Positions 12,654 through 25,212 of a DNA stretch of 64,000 bases are shown piece after piece. The notes below the pieces were generated by a model that saw only the letters and a list, made by a program, of their open reading frames with translations, ran no database searches and was not told the origin of the DNA. The DNA comes from Pratylenchus scribneri (Eukaryota > Nematoda > Chromadorea > Rhabditida > Pratylenchidae). A program made the position numbers and the translations under genes. The DNA lies in assembly GCA_030063045.1 (NCBI GenBank), contig JAQSEB010000007.1:1302001-1366000 (forward strand), read 5' to 3'. The stretch's first letter is position 1; each line of letters opens with the position of its first letter.

Positions 12654-15600
12654 ATGCTCCTTGAGGAGGGAATTGTTCTTGTCCAGCATTATCTTTCTCA
12701 TCAATCAAAACAACAACAAAAATATTTTAATCATAAATTTGTGCCCTCCTTCGCTTCAACCATTCCATTCTTGTTGTCGCCAATCAGCAGTCCGGCTGGC
12801 TCATCGCCTCCACATTTTCCTTCACAACATTTAATAATTCACCATAACGAGGAATTGGCTGGCCCATCGGTCAGTTTTAAATCGATTTTGGAAGCCTCCA
12901 CATAAATTGGCTCCACATAAATAGAAGTAGGGGAGTACCGACTGTACATGGATTGGATTTTGGCCAATAGCTCATCAGAGCGAGGCAATAGCCAATCTGG
13001 GAAAGTGATATATACTAGTATCATTTGAAAGTCCAAAGAGTCCTCTATAATTTATTAGTATTTTTTTTTTGAAAAAATTATATGTATTTGAGTATAATAA
13101 ATTCGCAAATTATTACACATTTTCATGAAATTAATTATGCCACTTTTTAGAGGACATTTAGGGCTTTAGAATGGCATAATGCCTTCTCGAATTGGTAATT
13201 TCCTTGTTGAGCTATGGCCAAAAGAACAGCCATGGTACAAAATTGGCAGTGTTTTCTCTTTTCATAGCTGCAGGCATCGTTTTTGATTCCAAACAGGGAA
13301 ATTTCCACCATTTCATTTATTAGAAATTTGATTTATCCCAAGGCCACTAATAGGTTTTTTGATTAAATGGGGAGGGTCCTATGTTTTAATTCAAAACAAT
13401 TGTGAAGTAAGTCAAAGAAGAGGATCAAATGAAACAGAATATAGGGCCAAAATATGCGATAGGTATATGAAAGGGAGACAAATTTGCAGTGCCGCAATGG
13501 GCAATGCAATTGTGTGCTCGGGGGCCAAACAAAACAAGGCCTATCATTATATGTTGGGAGAGGCCATTTTGGGACAAGCAAAAAATAAAGGGAGAAGGTG
13601 GCATTAAAAACATATCAGAGATCAGACTATACACATTTAAATATACATTGACCATCCAGTACATATATCATACCACATTTTTTTGACATGCAATTCCCTT
13701 ATAAACTCATAATTTTGCAATCATTTGTTTTTTTTTGTTTATTTATAAACATAACAAAAGCACATCTTTCCGGAAACTAGGCGGAAATAATCTGAGCGAA
13801 AACACAAACAGGCGGAATTATTCTAAGCGAAAACACAAACAGGCGGAATTATTCTAAGCGAAAACACAAAACAGGCGGAATTATTCTAAGCGAAAACACA
13901 AAACAGGCGGAATTATTCTAAGTGAAAACACAAAACAGGCGGAATTATTCTAAGCGAAAACACAAAACAGGCGGAATTATTCTAAGTGAAAACACAAAAC
14001 AGGCGGAATTATTCTAAGCGAAAACACAAACAGGCGGAATTATTCTAAGCGAAAACACAAAACAGGCGGAATTATTCTAAGCGAAAACACAAACAGGCGG
14101 AATTATTCTAAGCGAAAACACAAACAGGCGGAATTATTCTAAGCGAAAACACAAAGTGGCGGAATTATTCTAAACGAAAAATAATTCAAACTTTCCGGAA
14201 TCTAACCGGAACAAAAATAAAACTTTCCGGAAAACATTGCTCTCCTTATTTTTTCCTCATTTATCAAAAAAAACCAATTCCCTTTTTCTCTCATTTATCC
14301 CTCTCACTCAAATTCCCCTGCATTTAAGCTTTCGCCAATTTCGTCCTCCGGCGGTTCGCCTCCCTTTGGAGGCGACGACGACTGCCATCCGCAACATTCA
14401 ATAGGCCAATCCCATCATCAACAACCGTTCATTGTTGGTGGCCATCGGCCCACATCCTTGTACTTCTCCGTGCCCAGCAGCGGATCCTCCTTTCAATCCG
14501 GTGGACGCCGACGTTCTTCCCTTTTTTCCCTCTCCACCGAAGGGGCCACAACAACTTCACGTGCCTCCTCCTCATCCATTGTTGACCAACAACCACCACA
14601 ACAACTTCCACAAGGAATAGGGCCAAGGGGACAGGCACAGCCAGCCGGCACCCGGGTAAAAATGGAAGGGAAGGGGAAAATGACGAGAGGGGCCGAAACA
14701 ATAGGAAAGGGAAATGGGAGGCGCCATTCTAGGCCATAGAATATTCTTGCGCATTTTGTGGCCATTGCATGTTTTAGAAATAAATACTACATTTTTGCTG
14801 CGGTAATTTTTGCAAGCAAAACATTTTAATATTATAATAGAACCCGTTGCTTGGCCAATTCGAGCAGCAATTGTCGCGCTCATTGGAAAGTCTCTCAATG
14901 GACGAATTATTTGGTGCCAGCGGCGGCGGTGGTGGCGGAGGCCAATCACCGGATGATGATGGCGATGGCGATGAAGAGCAAACAGAGGCCGATGAACAAC
15001 AATCAACCATGATGGAACAACAACAACAACAGCAAATGGCAGCATCCGATGATCAATTGTTGAGGCAAATCATCGACACACTCATTGATGAGGATGTGAG
15101 TTATATTTTGAATTAATTGGGAGTTAGGGGAATGGACCATAGTTCTGTGTGGTGATAATCTTTTTGGGAAGGCGATATACCATTTGAAAGCCAAAAGTGT
15201 CCTCTACAAAATGGCTTTAAAACTTTGAATTTCTTTGGTTTAAATAAGTAAGTTTCCTTTGAATATAATAAGACCAAATTTTCTATGGAAAAGCCACTTA
15301 TTTTGTAATTTGTTTACATATAGCTCAAAGAGGTAATAGCCAATCTAGGAAGGCGATATATCATTTCAAAGCCCAAAGTATCTTCTTATAAAGAGGCCGA
15401 TTTTAATTTTATAAAATTGAACTCTAAAAAGTTACATGCCTTTAAATATAATAAAACCGATTTTTTCGTGGAAAAGCTGCTTATTTTACAAACTATTATA
15501 ACATTTTCAAAATTAATTAAAGCCACTTTTTAGAGGACTTTTAGGGCTTTCGAATGGTATATCGCCTTCCTGAATTGGTTACTTCCTTCTTATTGAGATA

Positions 15601-18600
15601 TAGGCAAAAGAATAGCTCGAATACAGGAAAGTTTGCCTCTATTGGTTGTTGGTTTTTTGGTTGAATTTTTTGGCCAAAATATTGCTCAAAAATTTTCCAA
15701 CACTCATTTTCCATTGGCCACAAGTCGGAAGATGACATTTCCCCCTCATCTTGATTAGTCATTGTCTTTGGCAGTGGCAGTAAGCGGACTGGCCTCAATT
15801 TCCATTCCAGCCCAAAGCGATCATCGCCTATTTTTTTGTCCAAATCATCGACGAAAGGAGGAGAGTGGGGACTCAAAAAAATTATTCAGAACCTTGTGGG
15901 GTGTAGGGACAAATATTTCCTTTCCTTCTTTCGGCAGAATGGTGGCCACTGTGGCAAAAAAAAGGAGTTGGAGAGGGAAGGAAAAAAACTGATTTGAATG
16001 AAGCAAAAAATGCAAAAGGAAGGGAAGGAAGGATGTTGCCAAAAGGATGGAAGGCTTCTTCTTTTACTGTTTTTTACCTTGTTTTTGCCTTCTTCAATTC
16101 CTTCCCAACATCCCATAGGCCTTCTTTCCTTCCTTCCATTTTTTGCCCTTAAATGCCATTCAACCAGCCGGAGGAAGGCCACAATCTTGGCACATCGCTT
16201 CCAATCTAAATCCCTTCCTCTCTAAATCATTCCTTCCATTCCTCATCCTCCATTTCATTTCCTTCCATCCAAATCCAAAATCCGCCTCCAATGCTATTCA
16301 ACCCATCCAAATCCCCTCCTCCACTCCTTCATTCGCCATATTTTTGTGCCATCATTTATGTATTTTATTGCTCCAAAAATTCCTCCCAAAATCCTTCCTC
16401 TTCCAGCACAAATCCTTATTTTGTATCCTATTTGCCAAATTGCCTCCTTTTCATTCTCTGTTGATTACATAAATGTAAATGCGCGATTAGAGGCGAAAAT
16501 ACCAGGAAGGAAGGAAGCGCCGGCGACAAAAATAAAAAAGGCACACACCGGGAAATAAATATTCGGATGGAATGGAATGGAATATAATGTGAATGAATGA
16601 TTTAATGGCCGACAGCCCTGATTAAATATGATATTTGGAATATTTGTATTCGGCCACATCCAGCCAGCCTCCTCCTCCTTCCTTCCTTCAGGAGGATGGA
16701 ATCAGATTTGGTGGCGGATTTGTGGAAGAGTACAAATTCTTTTAGAGGACTGTGCAAAAACAAAATTCCCCACCATTTTTAAAAGAGAAGGAGCAGGATG
16801 TCCAAAAGGGCACCCATTCCATTTGCTTCCATTCATTTTCATTATTCCATTTTCGCCTCATTCAAAGTTTGCCTTCACCTTTTCTCCATTGGCCACCTTT
16901 TCCATCGCCTCCAGCGATCGCCAATATTTAATTTGTCAAAAAATTTTCGTCTAGAAAAATTATCTGCTTATAATCTGGCTATTAAGTTTAGGTCTAAATT
17001 ACGATTAGTATATCTCAAAGCATAAGAATCTAAAGTCAGATTTTGGCCAAATTATATGGTCTAAAAATGAAATTATTTTATGCCACAAAATTCCAATGTT
17101 TTTTCGACAAATTAAATATTATTATATATTCATCGCCAAAATATAGATTCCAAGAAGAAGCCTTTTGGGAAAATATTTCACCGGAATTTGGTATAGCGCA
17201 AAGATCGTGTAGAACGCGCAAAAATTGATGGTGATGTGTTATTCTCGCCTACACATGAATAATAATTGCCAGGTTTTTTGCCGCCCAATGGCATATTATT
17301 TTTTTTTGCACTTCCATTTATGGGCGGCCGAAAGGTGTCATCCATCCATCCAGCCTAGTCCAACACAAAAACATGCAAAAATCATGGGGAATTCCCATCA
17401 AATTCGACTGGGAAAATGGAATCTTTTTTACGGTAAATCCATCCCCCAAAGGCTATTGCCCTTCCATTTATGGCCAAAAAGGTGTCATCCTCTTAGGCAG
17501 GGGAAGACCATTCAGAACATATAAAGCACATAATAAAAGGGGAAAAGATTCAAAAATCATATGGAAACGGAAAACCCCTCATTCAATCGAAGGGAAGAAA
17601 TGGGAGGAATTGGTTATCGCTGGTTGGCTGTTGCGTCAATCTATCCTACTGTATACTTAAAAAAAGAAGGAAGAAAAGAAATGGAGAAGAATATACATCA
17701 AAGAACACATTGGAGGCTATTTTTATTTATTATTTTAGGCAATCTTTTCATTTCATCCGATATAAATCACGGTTGAATTTGCCATTTTGGGCATAATTGG
17801 CACTTATTATTCCGTATTCTGCCTAATAAGCCGGACATCAGTTAACATTTTCGCTTTGTCAAAATTCCTCTCGAATTTGTCTAATTCTTCCCTCTGTTCC
17901 AACTCGGTTCTCTTCGCCCCACGTGATTTCCCTAATCGTGCCAATTTTCAATTTTTTACCATTTTCTAAAAAGTCAAATGCCAAAACCCAGTTCCTTATT
18001 TTTGTTAAATCCTGCTAATTTTCAATTTTTTCACTTCCTAAACGCCCACTTAAAACCAAACCCAGTTCCTTATTTTTGCATTTATTTCTAATTTCCACCC
18101 ACAATTTCTAAAATAACAACCACTTCCCCTCCACCTTTTAATTCTGTTGCCAATTTTGTCCCCCCTATTGCCCCCGTTCCCGCCTCATAATGCCATCGGC
18201 CTCCCTCATTCATTTTTTTTCCATCAAAGATTAGTTTTGACCCACCTCATTTCCCCTTGGCCCCTGCCCCCTTTTTTGGTGTGACGCAGTTTGTGGCCAT
18301 CATCCATCCAAAGGGACAGCTGCTTTCACATTGAAGCCAAATCGCGTCGACCATTTTTAACATTTTTTTTTATATTTTTCAGCACTGCACCTAATCCCCC
18401 AAACATGGAAACAACCTTCTTCCCCTTTCCTCTTCCTCCCCTCTTCCCCATGAATTCGCGCAATGGTTTTCCCCCCTTTGCCTTTGCCATCATTGGCCAT
18501 TGCGGCGCGCATAATCCTGTAATGTCGTAATCGGCCAAAGTGTACCCCTTCCATACATTTCTCCCTTCTTTCCCTCATTTTGCATTGTTTTGTGCAAAAT

Positions 18601-21600
18601 GCCATCACATATAGATAAATGCCAGACTTCCCAAAATTGGTACAATGACGCGCTTCTTGACCCCCCTACTCCCAACAATTATCCTCCGGGTGGCTGGGAC
18701 TATATACTATACGGAAATGTCTCATCAGTGCATTTTTGCATAGCCAGACGTAAAGTGTATAGGAGGGGAAATGAATGGCAAAAGTTCAGTGAAAATAAAT
18801 GCCATCGTTAAATACCATTCCGAAACAAGACATTTCAATACCTGGGCCATTCTTTTGGTCTTCAACAAAGAAGCAACCAATTCTGGGAGGCGATATGCCA
18901 TTTGAAAGTCTAAAGAGTCCTCTTCAAAATGGCCTTACTAATATTTTAGAAACTTTCAACATTTTATATAAAAAGTGACCTTTTCTGCTTTTCTCCAAAA
19001 CTTTGGGTTTATAACACTCAAATACTTATAAAATTATGCAAAATTATATTTCATAAAATATAAATTGGCCACTTCATAGAGAACACTTTGTGCTTTCAAA
19101 TGGTATATCGGTTATCCAGATTGGTTAACGCCTTGCCGAGTTATGGCCAAAAGAATGGCTAGATATTGAAATGTCGATACAGAAAAATCCCTACCAATTC
19201 TTCCATCATTTTCATTTTTGTCCTCTTTTTTCAGAGAAGGGCACAAGCCGAAAGGCGAACATCCACGGAAATTCAACAACAACAACAACAATTGGCTGCA
19301 GGCAGAATGCAGCCAAGCACATCCCGAATTAAGCAGGAACAAGCGGACTCATCCACCACCACAGCAATGGACATTGTCGGGAATGTTGATCCAACAATTG
19401 CAGTGGCTGCAGCCGCCGCTGCCTCAACACCATTTGCTGCTGCATTGCCCGCCTATCGTCATCTGTTCCCGGCGGCTGCCCATCCGGCAATGCTACTTCG
19501 CGGGTAAAAATTGGGGGAAATCAGAAAAAGAATAGGCACTTCATCGATGTGAATTGAAAGGGATAGAAAAGGGATTTAAACATATTTAAGAGGAATTAGC
19601 CAAAATTGTATAATAACAATATGTGAATATTCTCGATTTATTATTAATAGAAAGAATTAAAAATGCTCTCAAACTATTAAACTAATAAAAATACACAAAT
19701 GTTTTTAAGTTAAGTGAAACACAAAATGTTTTTAATCTAAGTGAAACACAAATGTTTTTAAGCTAAGTGAAACACAAATGTTTTTAAGCCAGGTGAAACA
19801 CAAATGTTTTTAAGCTAAGTGAAACACAAATGTTTTTAAGCTAAGTGAAACACAAATGTTTTTAAGCTAAGTGAAACACAAATGTTTTTAAGCTAAGTGA
19901 AACACAAATGTTTTTAAGCTAAGTGAAACACAAATGTTTTTAAGCTAAATGAAATACAAATGTTTTTAAGCTAAGTGAAACACAAATGTTTTTAAGCTAA
20001 ATGAAATACAAATGTTTTTAAGCTAAGTGAAACACAAATGTTTTTAAGCTAAGTGAAACACAAATGTTTTTAAGCTAAGTGAAACACAAATGTTTTTAAG
20101 CCAGGTGAAACACAAATGTTTTTAAGAAAATTAATACTATACGTAAAAAATCAAAAGAAAAAGTTCTTTAGAACAAGATAATTTTTAGCAGATATTTAGG
20201 GCACTTTTCCCAAGGTAGGCCAAATATTTCTTCCAAAAATTATGCAATATTATATTATTTCCTTTCTTCTTATGCGAGAGGCGGTCCTCCATAAAAAGTA
20301 TTACGGTATTGACCAATCCAATTCCATCAACGCCAAAAAATCGTGATTCAGCCCATCCTCACCCATTGATGCCCTCCCTTCTCAGTTCCCAACTATCCAC
20401 CCACCCACATTTCCCGCACATTCATTCCAATTCCATCACAAATTCATCTTCCGTAAATCATTCCACCAATTTCACAGTTTCGACTTGTCCTCTGCCTCCA
20501 CTTCTTCTACATCAACCACTACTGGCACTCAAATGCATTTGCCTTCAATGGAATGTGGCAACCAATTTGTATTTCCCCATCAGCAACATTCATCAACCAA
20601 ATCCAGCAGTGGCCTCTATCAACAAAGGCAACAACAGCAACAAATTGAGCAGCAACAACAAGGACAAATTGTGCCATCCTCACATTTAGGCCAATTCATG
20701 CCTGGAGCACAACAGGGTGGTGGTTGTGGTGTCACTAGTTTTGCACAATCCGCGGCCAATTTGATGCGTGGTTTCGGGTCAGTTTTCGAATTCATCAGTG
20801 GTTAGGAAAAAGCACCTGCTGCTTGGGTTTTTGGCCTATAGCTCAGGGAGGCAATGGCCAATATACATCATTTCAAAGGGCTTAGTTTTCCCTACAAAGT
20901 GGCTTTAATTAAATTTTATAAAATTTCAAAATTTAAAAAATAAAAAGGCTGAATTTGCGGGTAGAAAATAATTAAATGCCTGCTTAGATTTTTAATAGTT
21001 CAAGTAAACAATCGAAAATCTGAGAGAAGATCTACATATATCGTTTTGAAGAGCTGTGAGTTTCCTTTATAAAGTTTCTTTAATTTATTATTAAAAATTT
21101 AAAAGCTAAAAATGCTAATATATAATTCGAGTTTTTCACAATTTTTCCTTCAAGAATTAAGTAGAAACTACGGTATGCCTTTAGGATAAAATCAGACTTA
21201 ATAAATGGAATGGAGGGAAGGAATGTTCCATTCTTGCTTTGTCTGATGATGCCTCTGCAGCAGTATCGTAGGCCCATTCTTTTGACCATAGCTCATCAAG
21301 GAAGCAACCAATTTTGGAAGGCGATATGCCATTTGAAAGCCCTAAATGTCCTCTAAAAAGTGGCTTAACTAAATTTTTGAAAAATTTTAAATAAATTTAT
21401 AAAATAAGCAGCTTTTCCTCTTAAATTCTGTTTTATAACACTCAAATACAAATAAATATTTTAAATAAGTGAATTTCATGCCAACTTTATAGAAAGCAGT
21501 TCGGACTTTCTATTGAAATATCGCCTTTCCAATTTGATGTTTGCCTCATTGAGCTATAGGCCAAAAACCTAATAAACAATTCAATCACATATCTTTTGGT

Positions 21601-24600
21601 CCTTTTACCCAATTCCCCGTCAATCCCTTCCCAAATTTTCCCCAAATCCTCAAATTCACCCCAACCTGCCTATTCATTAGTATGTTCTCCGCCGATCCAC
21701 AACATTTTGGTGCCGCCTCCCACTTTGGCAGCAGTGCCACATCGCCTTCAGCCGCCGTCGCCTCCTCCTCATCCGCCCAATCCGCAATGCGCAACACATT
21801 CCCGGCGGCTTCAATGCTTTCGGCCGCTGCCTTCTCCTCTGCCTCTTCATCAACGGCTTCCAACAGAAATCCATCCGGCGGATCACCGTCCACCTCTTCC
21901 GCCCATCATGGCCAACCGCAACAACAAGAGGAGGGCCAATTGGTGGAGGAGCAAAAGTTGTGCGCAGTTTGCAATGATTATGCCGTTTGGTGAGTCAAAA
22001 ATGGCATATATCTTCGGGCTATTATGAATTTATTATCCAATTTAAGAGCAGACTTTTGGCTATCTAATAAAATTAATTTTATTTAAATTGGTTCAGAATT
22101 GATGAAATTATGGCCAAAAAAATCATTTAAAATGATCTTTATTAAGAATTAGCGAAATTATCAATGATTTTTTGGACATAACTCAATCATTTATGAACCA
22201 ATTTAAATAAAATTAATATCATTGGATAGCCAAAAGTCTGCTCTTTAATTTGAGTGCAAAATTATCAAAATTGGTTCATTCCCTGATGAGTTATTATAAA
22301 TGGCGACAAATTGGGTTATTCCACAAAAAATGGGCGAAAATTGGATGCCACAATTACCAATCTTATTTCAGTCAACATTATGGGGCGCTGACCTGCGAAG
22401 GGTGCAAAGGCTTCTTCAAGCGTACGGTCCAAAAGAAGTCCCAATATGTTTGTGCGGGCAACAAAAATTGTCCAATCGACAAACGCTATCGATCCCGGTG
22501 CCAATATTGTCGATTCCAAAAATGCCTTGACGTCGGCATGGTCCGTGAAATTGTCCGTTACGGCAGTTTACAAGGCAGAAGAGGCCGTCTTCCATCCAAA
22601 GTGAAAAGTAGTTCATCCTCATCGACGGGGGCGACCACTTCTGGTGGCCAAACCGCCGGTGGCACAATCCAAGGGGCTGGGGGCGGTGGTGGTGGCCAAA
22701 TTTGTGGTGGCGTCATTGGAGTGGGCGGTAGCCAACCGGAACCGGCGCCCAGTCCCCCATTGCCAATTTTGACAATCATTGCCAAAGCATTCAATGATTT
22801 GCACTCACCAATTGGGCCAACTGCGGGTCAAAGGCAAAATGTGAGTGATCCTAAATGTGGATTTTGGGGGATTTCGTGTAAATCTCGCTAAATGCATCAT
22901 TTGATTATATTTTGGCTTATTAGGTTTAACCAATTCTAACTTATTAGCTTTGAACCATTAAACCAAAAATAGTTTAAACCGTTTAATACCCTTTAATTTT
23001 GACCAAACTATTAAAAATTATATATCATTCAATGCGTCTTGATCAGCTATATCCAATTTTGGGTATATGGCTTATGAATGTAGGAGGACAAATCCTTAAA
23101 CCATAATAATTATTTTAGAATTATTTTTGGGCATTTTTAGGCAATTTAATTAATCTTTTTTCTGAATCTAAATAATGCGACTTTTTTGCAGAAACGACCA
23201 ACTTTGGCTGAATTTTTGGCCATGTTGGAAATGGAGCTGCAAAGCCTTTATGGATTTGCTCGGCGTGTGCCGGATATTGGTGAATTGAGTGACCAAGAAT
23301 TGCGAATGCTTGTTTTGCACAATTTCTTCCCAATTTTCGCCGTTCGTCAGGCATTTCAATGGGCTGAATTGAAGTGAGTTTGGGCGTGGATGGATTAGCC
23401 AATTTAATTCGAATTAATCCTCTTAAAGGGGCTCACAAATGGCAGCGGATTTCTGCTTTGAAGGGGGCCATTGCTTCCAAATTGACGAATTGCCCATGGA
23501 ATGGCAGCCTTGGTTCGGCGCTGTGCAAGCTTCGGTAATTAATTACAATTGAAATATGGCCATAAATGGGGGAAGGGGAATTGGGCAGGGATTATGGCTT
23601 AAATTGATTCAAAGAATAATTTAATTTTCATAATCCATTAATAAAAAGTGTAGTCGACATTTCAGCACAGAACCTAGGCCATTCTTTTGGCCATAGCTCT
23701 ACGAGGCAATAACCAATCTGAGAAGGAAATATACCATTTGAAAGCCCAAAGTATCCTCTACAAAGTGGCCTATTAAAAATTTATGAATTTCTATCATTAA
23801 AAAAGTTACATGTCTTTGTTTATCGTAAACCCAAATTTTTGTAGGAAATCCAGGAAGGGTCACTTTTTCTATATATTATTGTAAATTTTCAAAATATTAA
23901 TAGGCCACTTTTTAGAGGATATTTAGGGCTTTCGTAAGGCATATTGCCTTTCCAAATTGATTGTTTCCTTGTTGAGATATGGCAAAAAAAAAGAATGGCT
24001 CAAGTATAGAAATGTCCTATTCCTTTTCTTTCTTCAACCTCACAAGGAATAATCCAACGAATAATTCTTTTCTAATTGCCCTAAAGAACTCTCAAATATT
24101 CCTTTTCCATTCCATTATCCCCCTCTCATTTTAAAGGCACCCAATTTCCGTTTATTGGTCGAATGGGATGTGGCCTGTTTGGCATCGTTGCTTGTCCTGC
24201 AAATGTTCAAAGTTGGCCCATGTAAGTATCCGTTTAGGCCTCACTGAGCTAATCCATCTTTCTCTTTTAAGGCCTTGCCGGAATGGTCAATCAAGCTGCC
24301 ATTGATCGTTTCAATTCCACCTATATCAATGCCCTCAAAGATCATTGCTGCCAGCTGAGCAGTGCGCAACCTTCAAAACTTTCGCGGATTGTCAGTCAGG
24401 TAGCACAATTTTTGTCAAACATTTTAGCTTATCTCTCTCCAATTAAAGGTGGCCCAATTCGAAGTGTTCCGCCAAATGGGTGTCGAATGCCTGGGCACAT
24501 CGTTGCGACTGTTGCCCACAAAACCGTCAATCAATTTGGCCCATCTATTTTTGCATAGTGGCGGTGGTGGTGGCGGAAATGCCAAAACAACGTCATCGAC

Positions 24601-24736
24601 GACAACAATGGAGCCAACTGCCGGATATTTTGCAGAGGAACGGCAACAACAACAGCAGGCGGGCACATCAACGAGCAGTGGCCGGGCCCAACCACCACTT
24701 TCTCAACATCAATATCATCGCGCACATTTTGAATAA
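12654..24736 (+). CDS. nhr-6: NR4A-class nuclear hormone receptor (NHR-6/DHR38/NUR77 type)
   Basis: Orphan nuclear receptor, a DNA-binding transcription factor. Exons with agreeing phases: 14329-14655, 14841-15095, 19235-19503, 20478-20777, 21681-21989, 22372-22840, 23192-23373, 23429-23534, 24137-24221, 24272-24399, 24449-24736 (TAA). A possible first coding exon is 12654-12869 (phase fits, weaker support). With it the product is about 977 residues. The N-terminal half is Ser/Gln/Ala/Gly-rich with an acidic patch ([10 protein letters not shown]), typical of an AF-1 region. The DBD spans the 21989/22372 junction: [25 protein letters not shown] (P-box CEGCKG), [11 protein letters not shown], then the NR4A-type extension [13 protein letters not shown]. 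The LBD follows ([12 protein letters not shown] to LAHLFLHSG). The C-terminal tail is Gly/Gln-rich. Introns hold F1 and F2 MITEs and minisatellites A and B; intron 15096-19234 is 4.1 kb. Class assignment is secure; the symbol is by class. Confidence 0.92.
12943..13229. repeat. Foldback MITE family F1
   Basis: Left arm GGCCAATAGCTCATCAGAG and GTGATATATACTAGTATCATT; right arm GCCACTTTTTAGAGGACATT and GAGCTATGGCCAAAAG. Lies just downstream of the putative first NR4A exon. Confidence 0.75.
13777..14185. repeat. 31/32-bp minisatellite B, locus 1
   Basis: About 12-13 tandem units containing AGGCGGAATTATTCTAAGCG and AAAACACAAA(A)C. Unit length alternates between 31 and 32 bp by one A. Flanked by CTTTCCGGAA on the left and repeated TTTCCGGAA on the right. 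It ends about 145 bp upstream of NR4A exon 14329, within its first intron if the 12654 exon is correct. Confidence 0.9.
15124..15620. repeat. Two adjacent F1 MITE copies in NR4A intron
   Basis: A half copy (about 15150-15310: GGCGATATACCATTTGAAAG) is followed by a fuller copy (about 15320-15620) with both arms: GGCGATATATCATTTCAAAG and GCCACTTTTTAGAGGACTTT then TTCGAATGGTATATCGCC. Likely one element next to, or inserted in, a relative. Confidence 0.7.
15661..15963 (-). CDS. Possible antisense gene fragment inside NR4A intron
   Basis: On the minus strand an open exon-like stretch follows an acceptor (GCCACAG) and encodes [18 protein letters not shown]. After a possible short intron, a second open stretch encodes a non-repetitive sequence including [29 protein letters not shown] and [17 protein letters not shown]. 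The frame then runs into the neighbouring F1 MITE, so its end is unreliable. Composition is acidic and coding-like, unlike the low-complexity shadows nearby. I do not recognise the family. It could be a nested gene, a pseudogene or chance. Confidence 0.3.
15964..18828. other. Intronic DNA of the NR4A gene without a supported feature
   Basis: Central part of the 4.1 kb intron 15096-19234. Pyrimidine-rich tracts dominate. A short diverged direct repeat (CCATTTATGG with GGTGTCATCC) occurs near 17315 and 17470. Open frames near 16628, 17225 and 18590 lack family signatures. Confidence 0.4.
18829..19175. repeat. Foldback MITE family F1, best-delimited copy
   Basis: Inverted termini are GACATTTCAATA at the left and TATTGAAATGTC at the right, followed inward by CCATTCTTTTGG / CCAAAAGAATGG. 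Total about 347 bp. It lies in an NR4A intron 59 bp upstream of exon 19235. Confidence 0.85.
19548..20156. repeat. 26-bp minisatellite A inside a dispersed element, copy 2
   Basis: About 17 units of the 26-bp AAGCTAAGTGAAACACAAAT repeat (about 19690-20130) in an NR4A intron. The right flank is the same AAAATTAATACTATACGT as at 3571. The left flank (AAAGGGAT, CCAAAATTGTA, GTGAATAT, TTAATAGAA) parallels 3051-3180. Confidence 0.85.
20830..21085. repeat. Degenerate F1 MITE
   Basis: Only the left arm is well preserved (GCCTATAGCTCAGGGAGGC, CAATGGCCAATATACATC, CAAAGTGGCTTTAATT). The remainder is decayed. Intronic. Confidence 0.55.
21266..21568. repeat. Foldback MITE family F1
   Basis: Left arm TTCTTTTGACCATAGCTCA and GGCGATATGCCATTTGAAAG; right arm with decayed GAAATATCGCCTTTCC and TTGAGCTATAGGCC. 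In the NR4A intron before exon 21681. Confidence 0.75.
22030..22322. repeat. Foldback MITE family F2 in NR4A DBD intron
   Basis: Palindromic layout. TCTAATAAAATTAATTTTAT and AAATTGGTTCAGAATTGATG occur on one side. AATTTAAATAAAATTAATAT, AGCCAAAAGTCTGCTCTTTA and AAATTGGTTCATTCCCTGAT occur on the other. Related copies are at 39375, 59495 and 62035. It occupies most of the intron that splits the DNA-binding domain and ends about 50 bp before exon 22372. Confidence 0.75.
23656..24016. repeat. Foldback MITE family F1
   Basis: Termini GACATTTC / GAAATGTC, then CCATTCTTTTGGCCATAGC on the left and the matching inverted right arm. About 361 bp, in the LBD intron before exon 24137. Confidence 0.85.
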
Positions 24737-25140
24737 ATAAATTAAAAAACATTTCAAAACCCACATCTTTTTGACCGGTCTCTTCTACAACACATCATTC
24801 ACAGCAGCTGCCCAGAAAAATACATACATATTCATGCGATCAAATTTTGTTTTAAAATATCAAAAATGTTTTTTGCTTTATTCCTTCCCCTCATTTTTGT
24901 GAGTCGCAAACCATTTTTTACTTAATACTCAATGATTTTACATTTTAATCCTCAATATTTTCCCATAAAATCCATTATGAATTATATCATTCATTCCATT
25001 CATTCATATCCATTAATTGTGTGCATTCTCATGCCCTTCATTATTTTTTTTCATTATTTTTTTTTCAAATTTGTCCTTTTAAATTTTGATGTGAAATAAA
25101 TGAAATGAGACAAAAGCCTATCAAAAAGGGGAAATAGTTG
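24737..25140. other. 3' flank of the NR4A gene
   Basis: AT-rich non-coding sequence. AATAAATAA begins directly at the NR4A stop codon (24732-24740), so a poly(A) signal overlapping the stop is possible. Nothing else recognised. Confidence 0.4.
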
Positions 25141-25212
25141 ACAATTGACATTGACATTGACATTCTTTATATAAATAGATTATAATAGAATATAATATAA
25201 ATAGATTATAAT

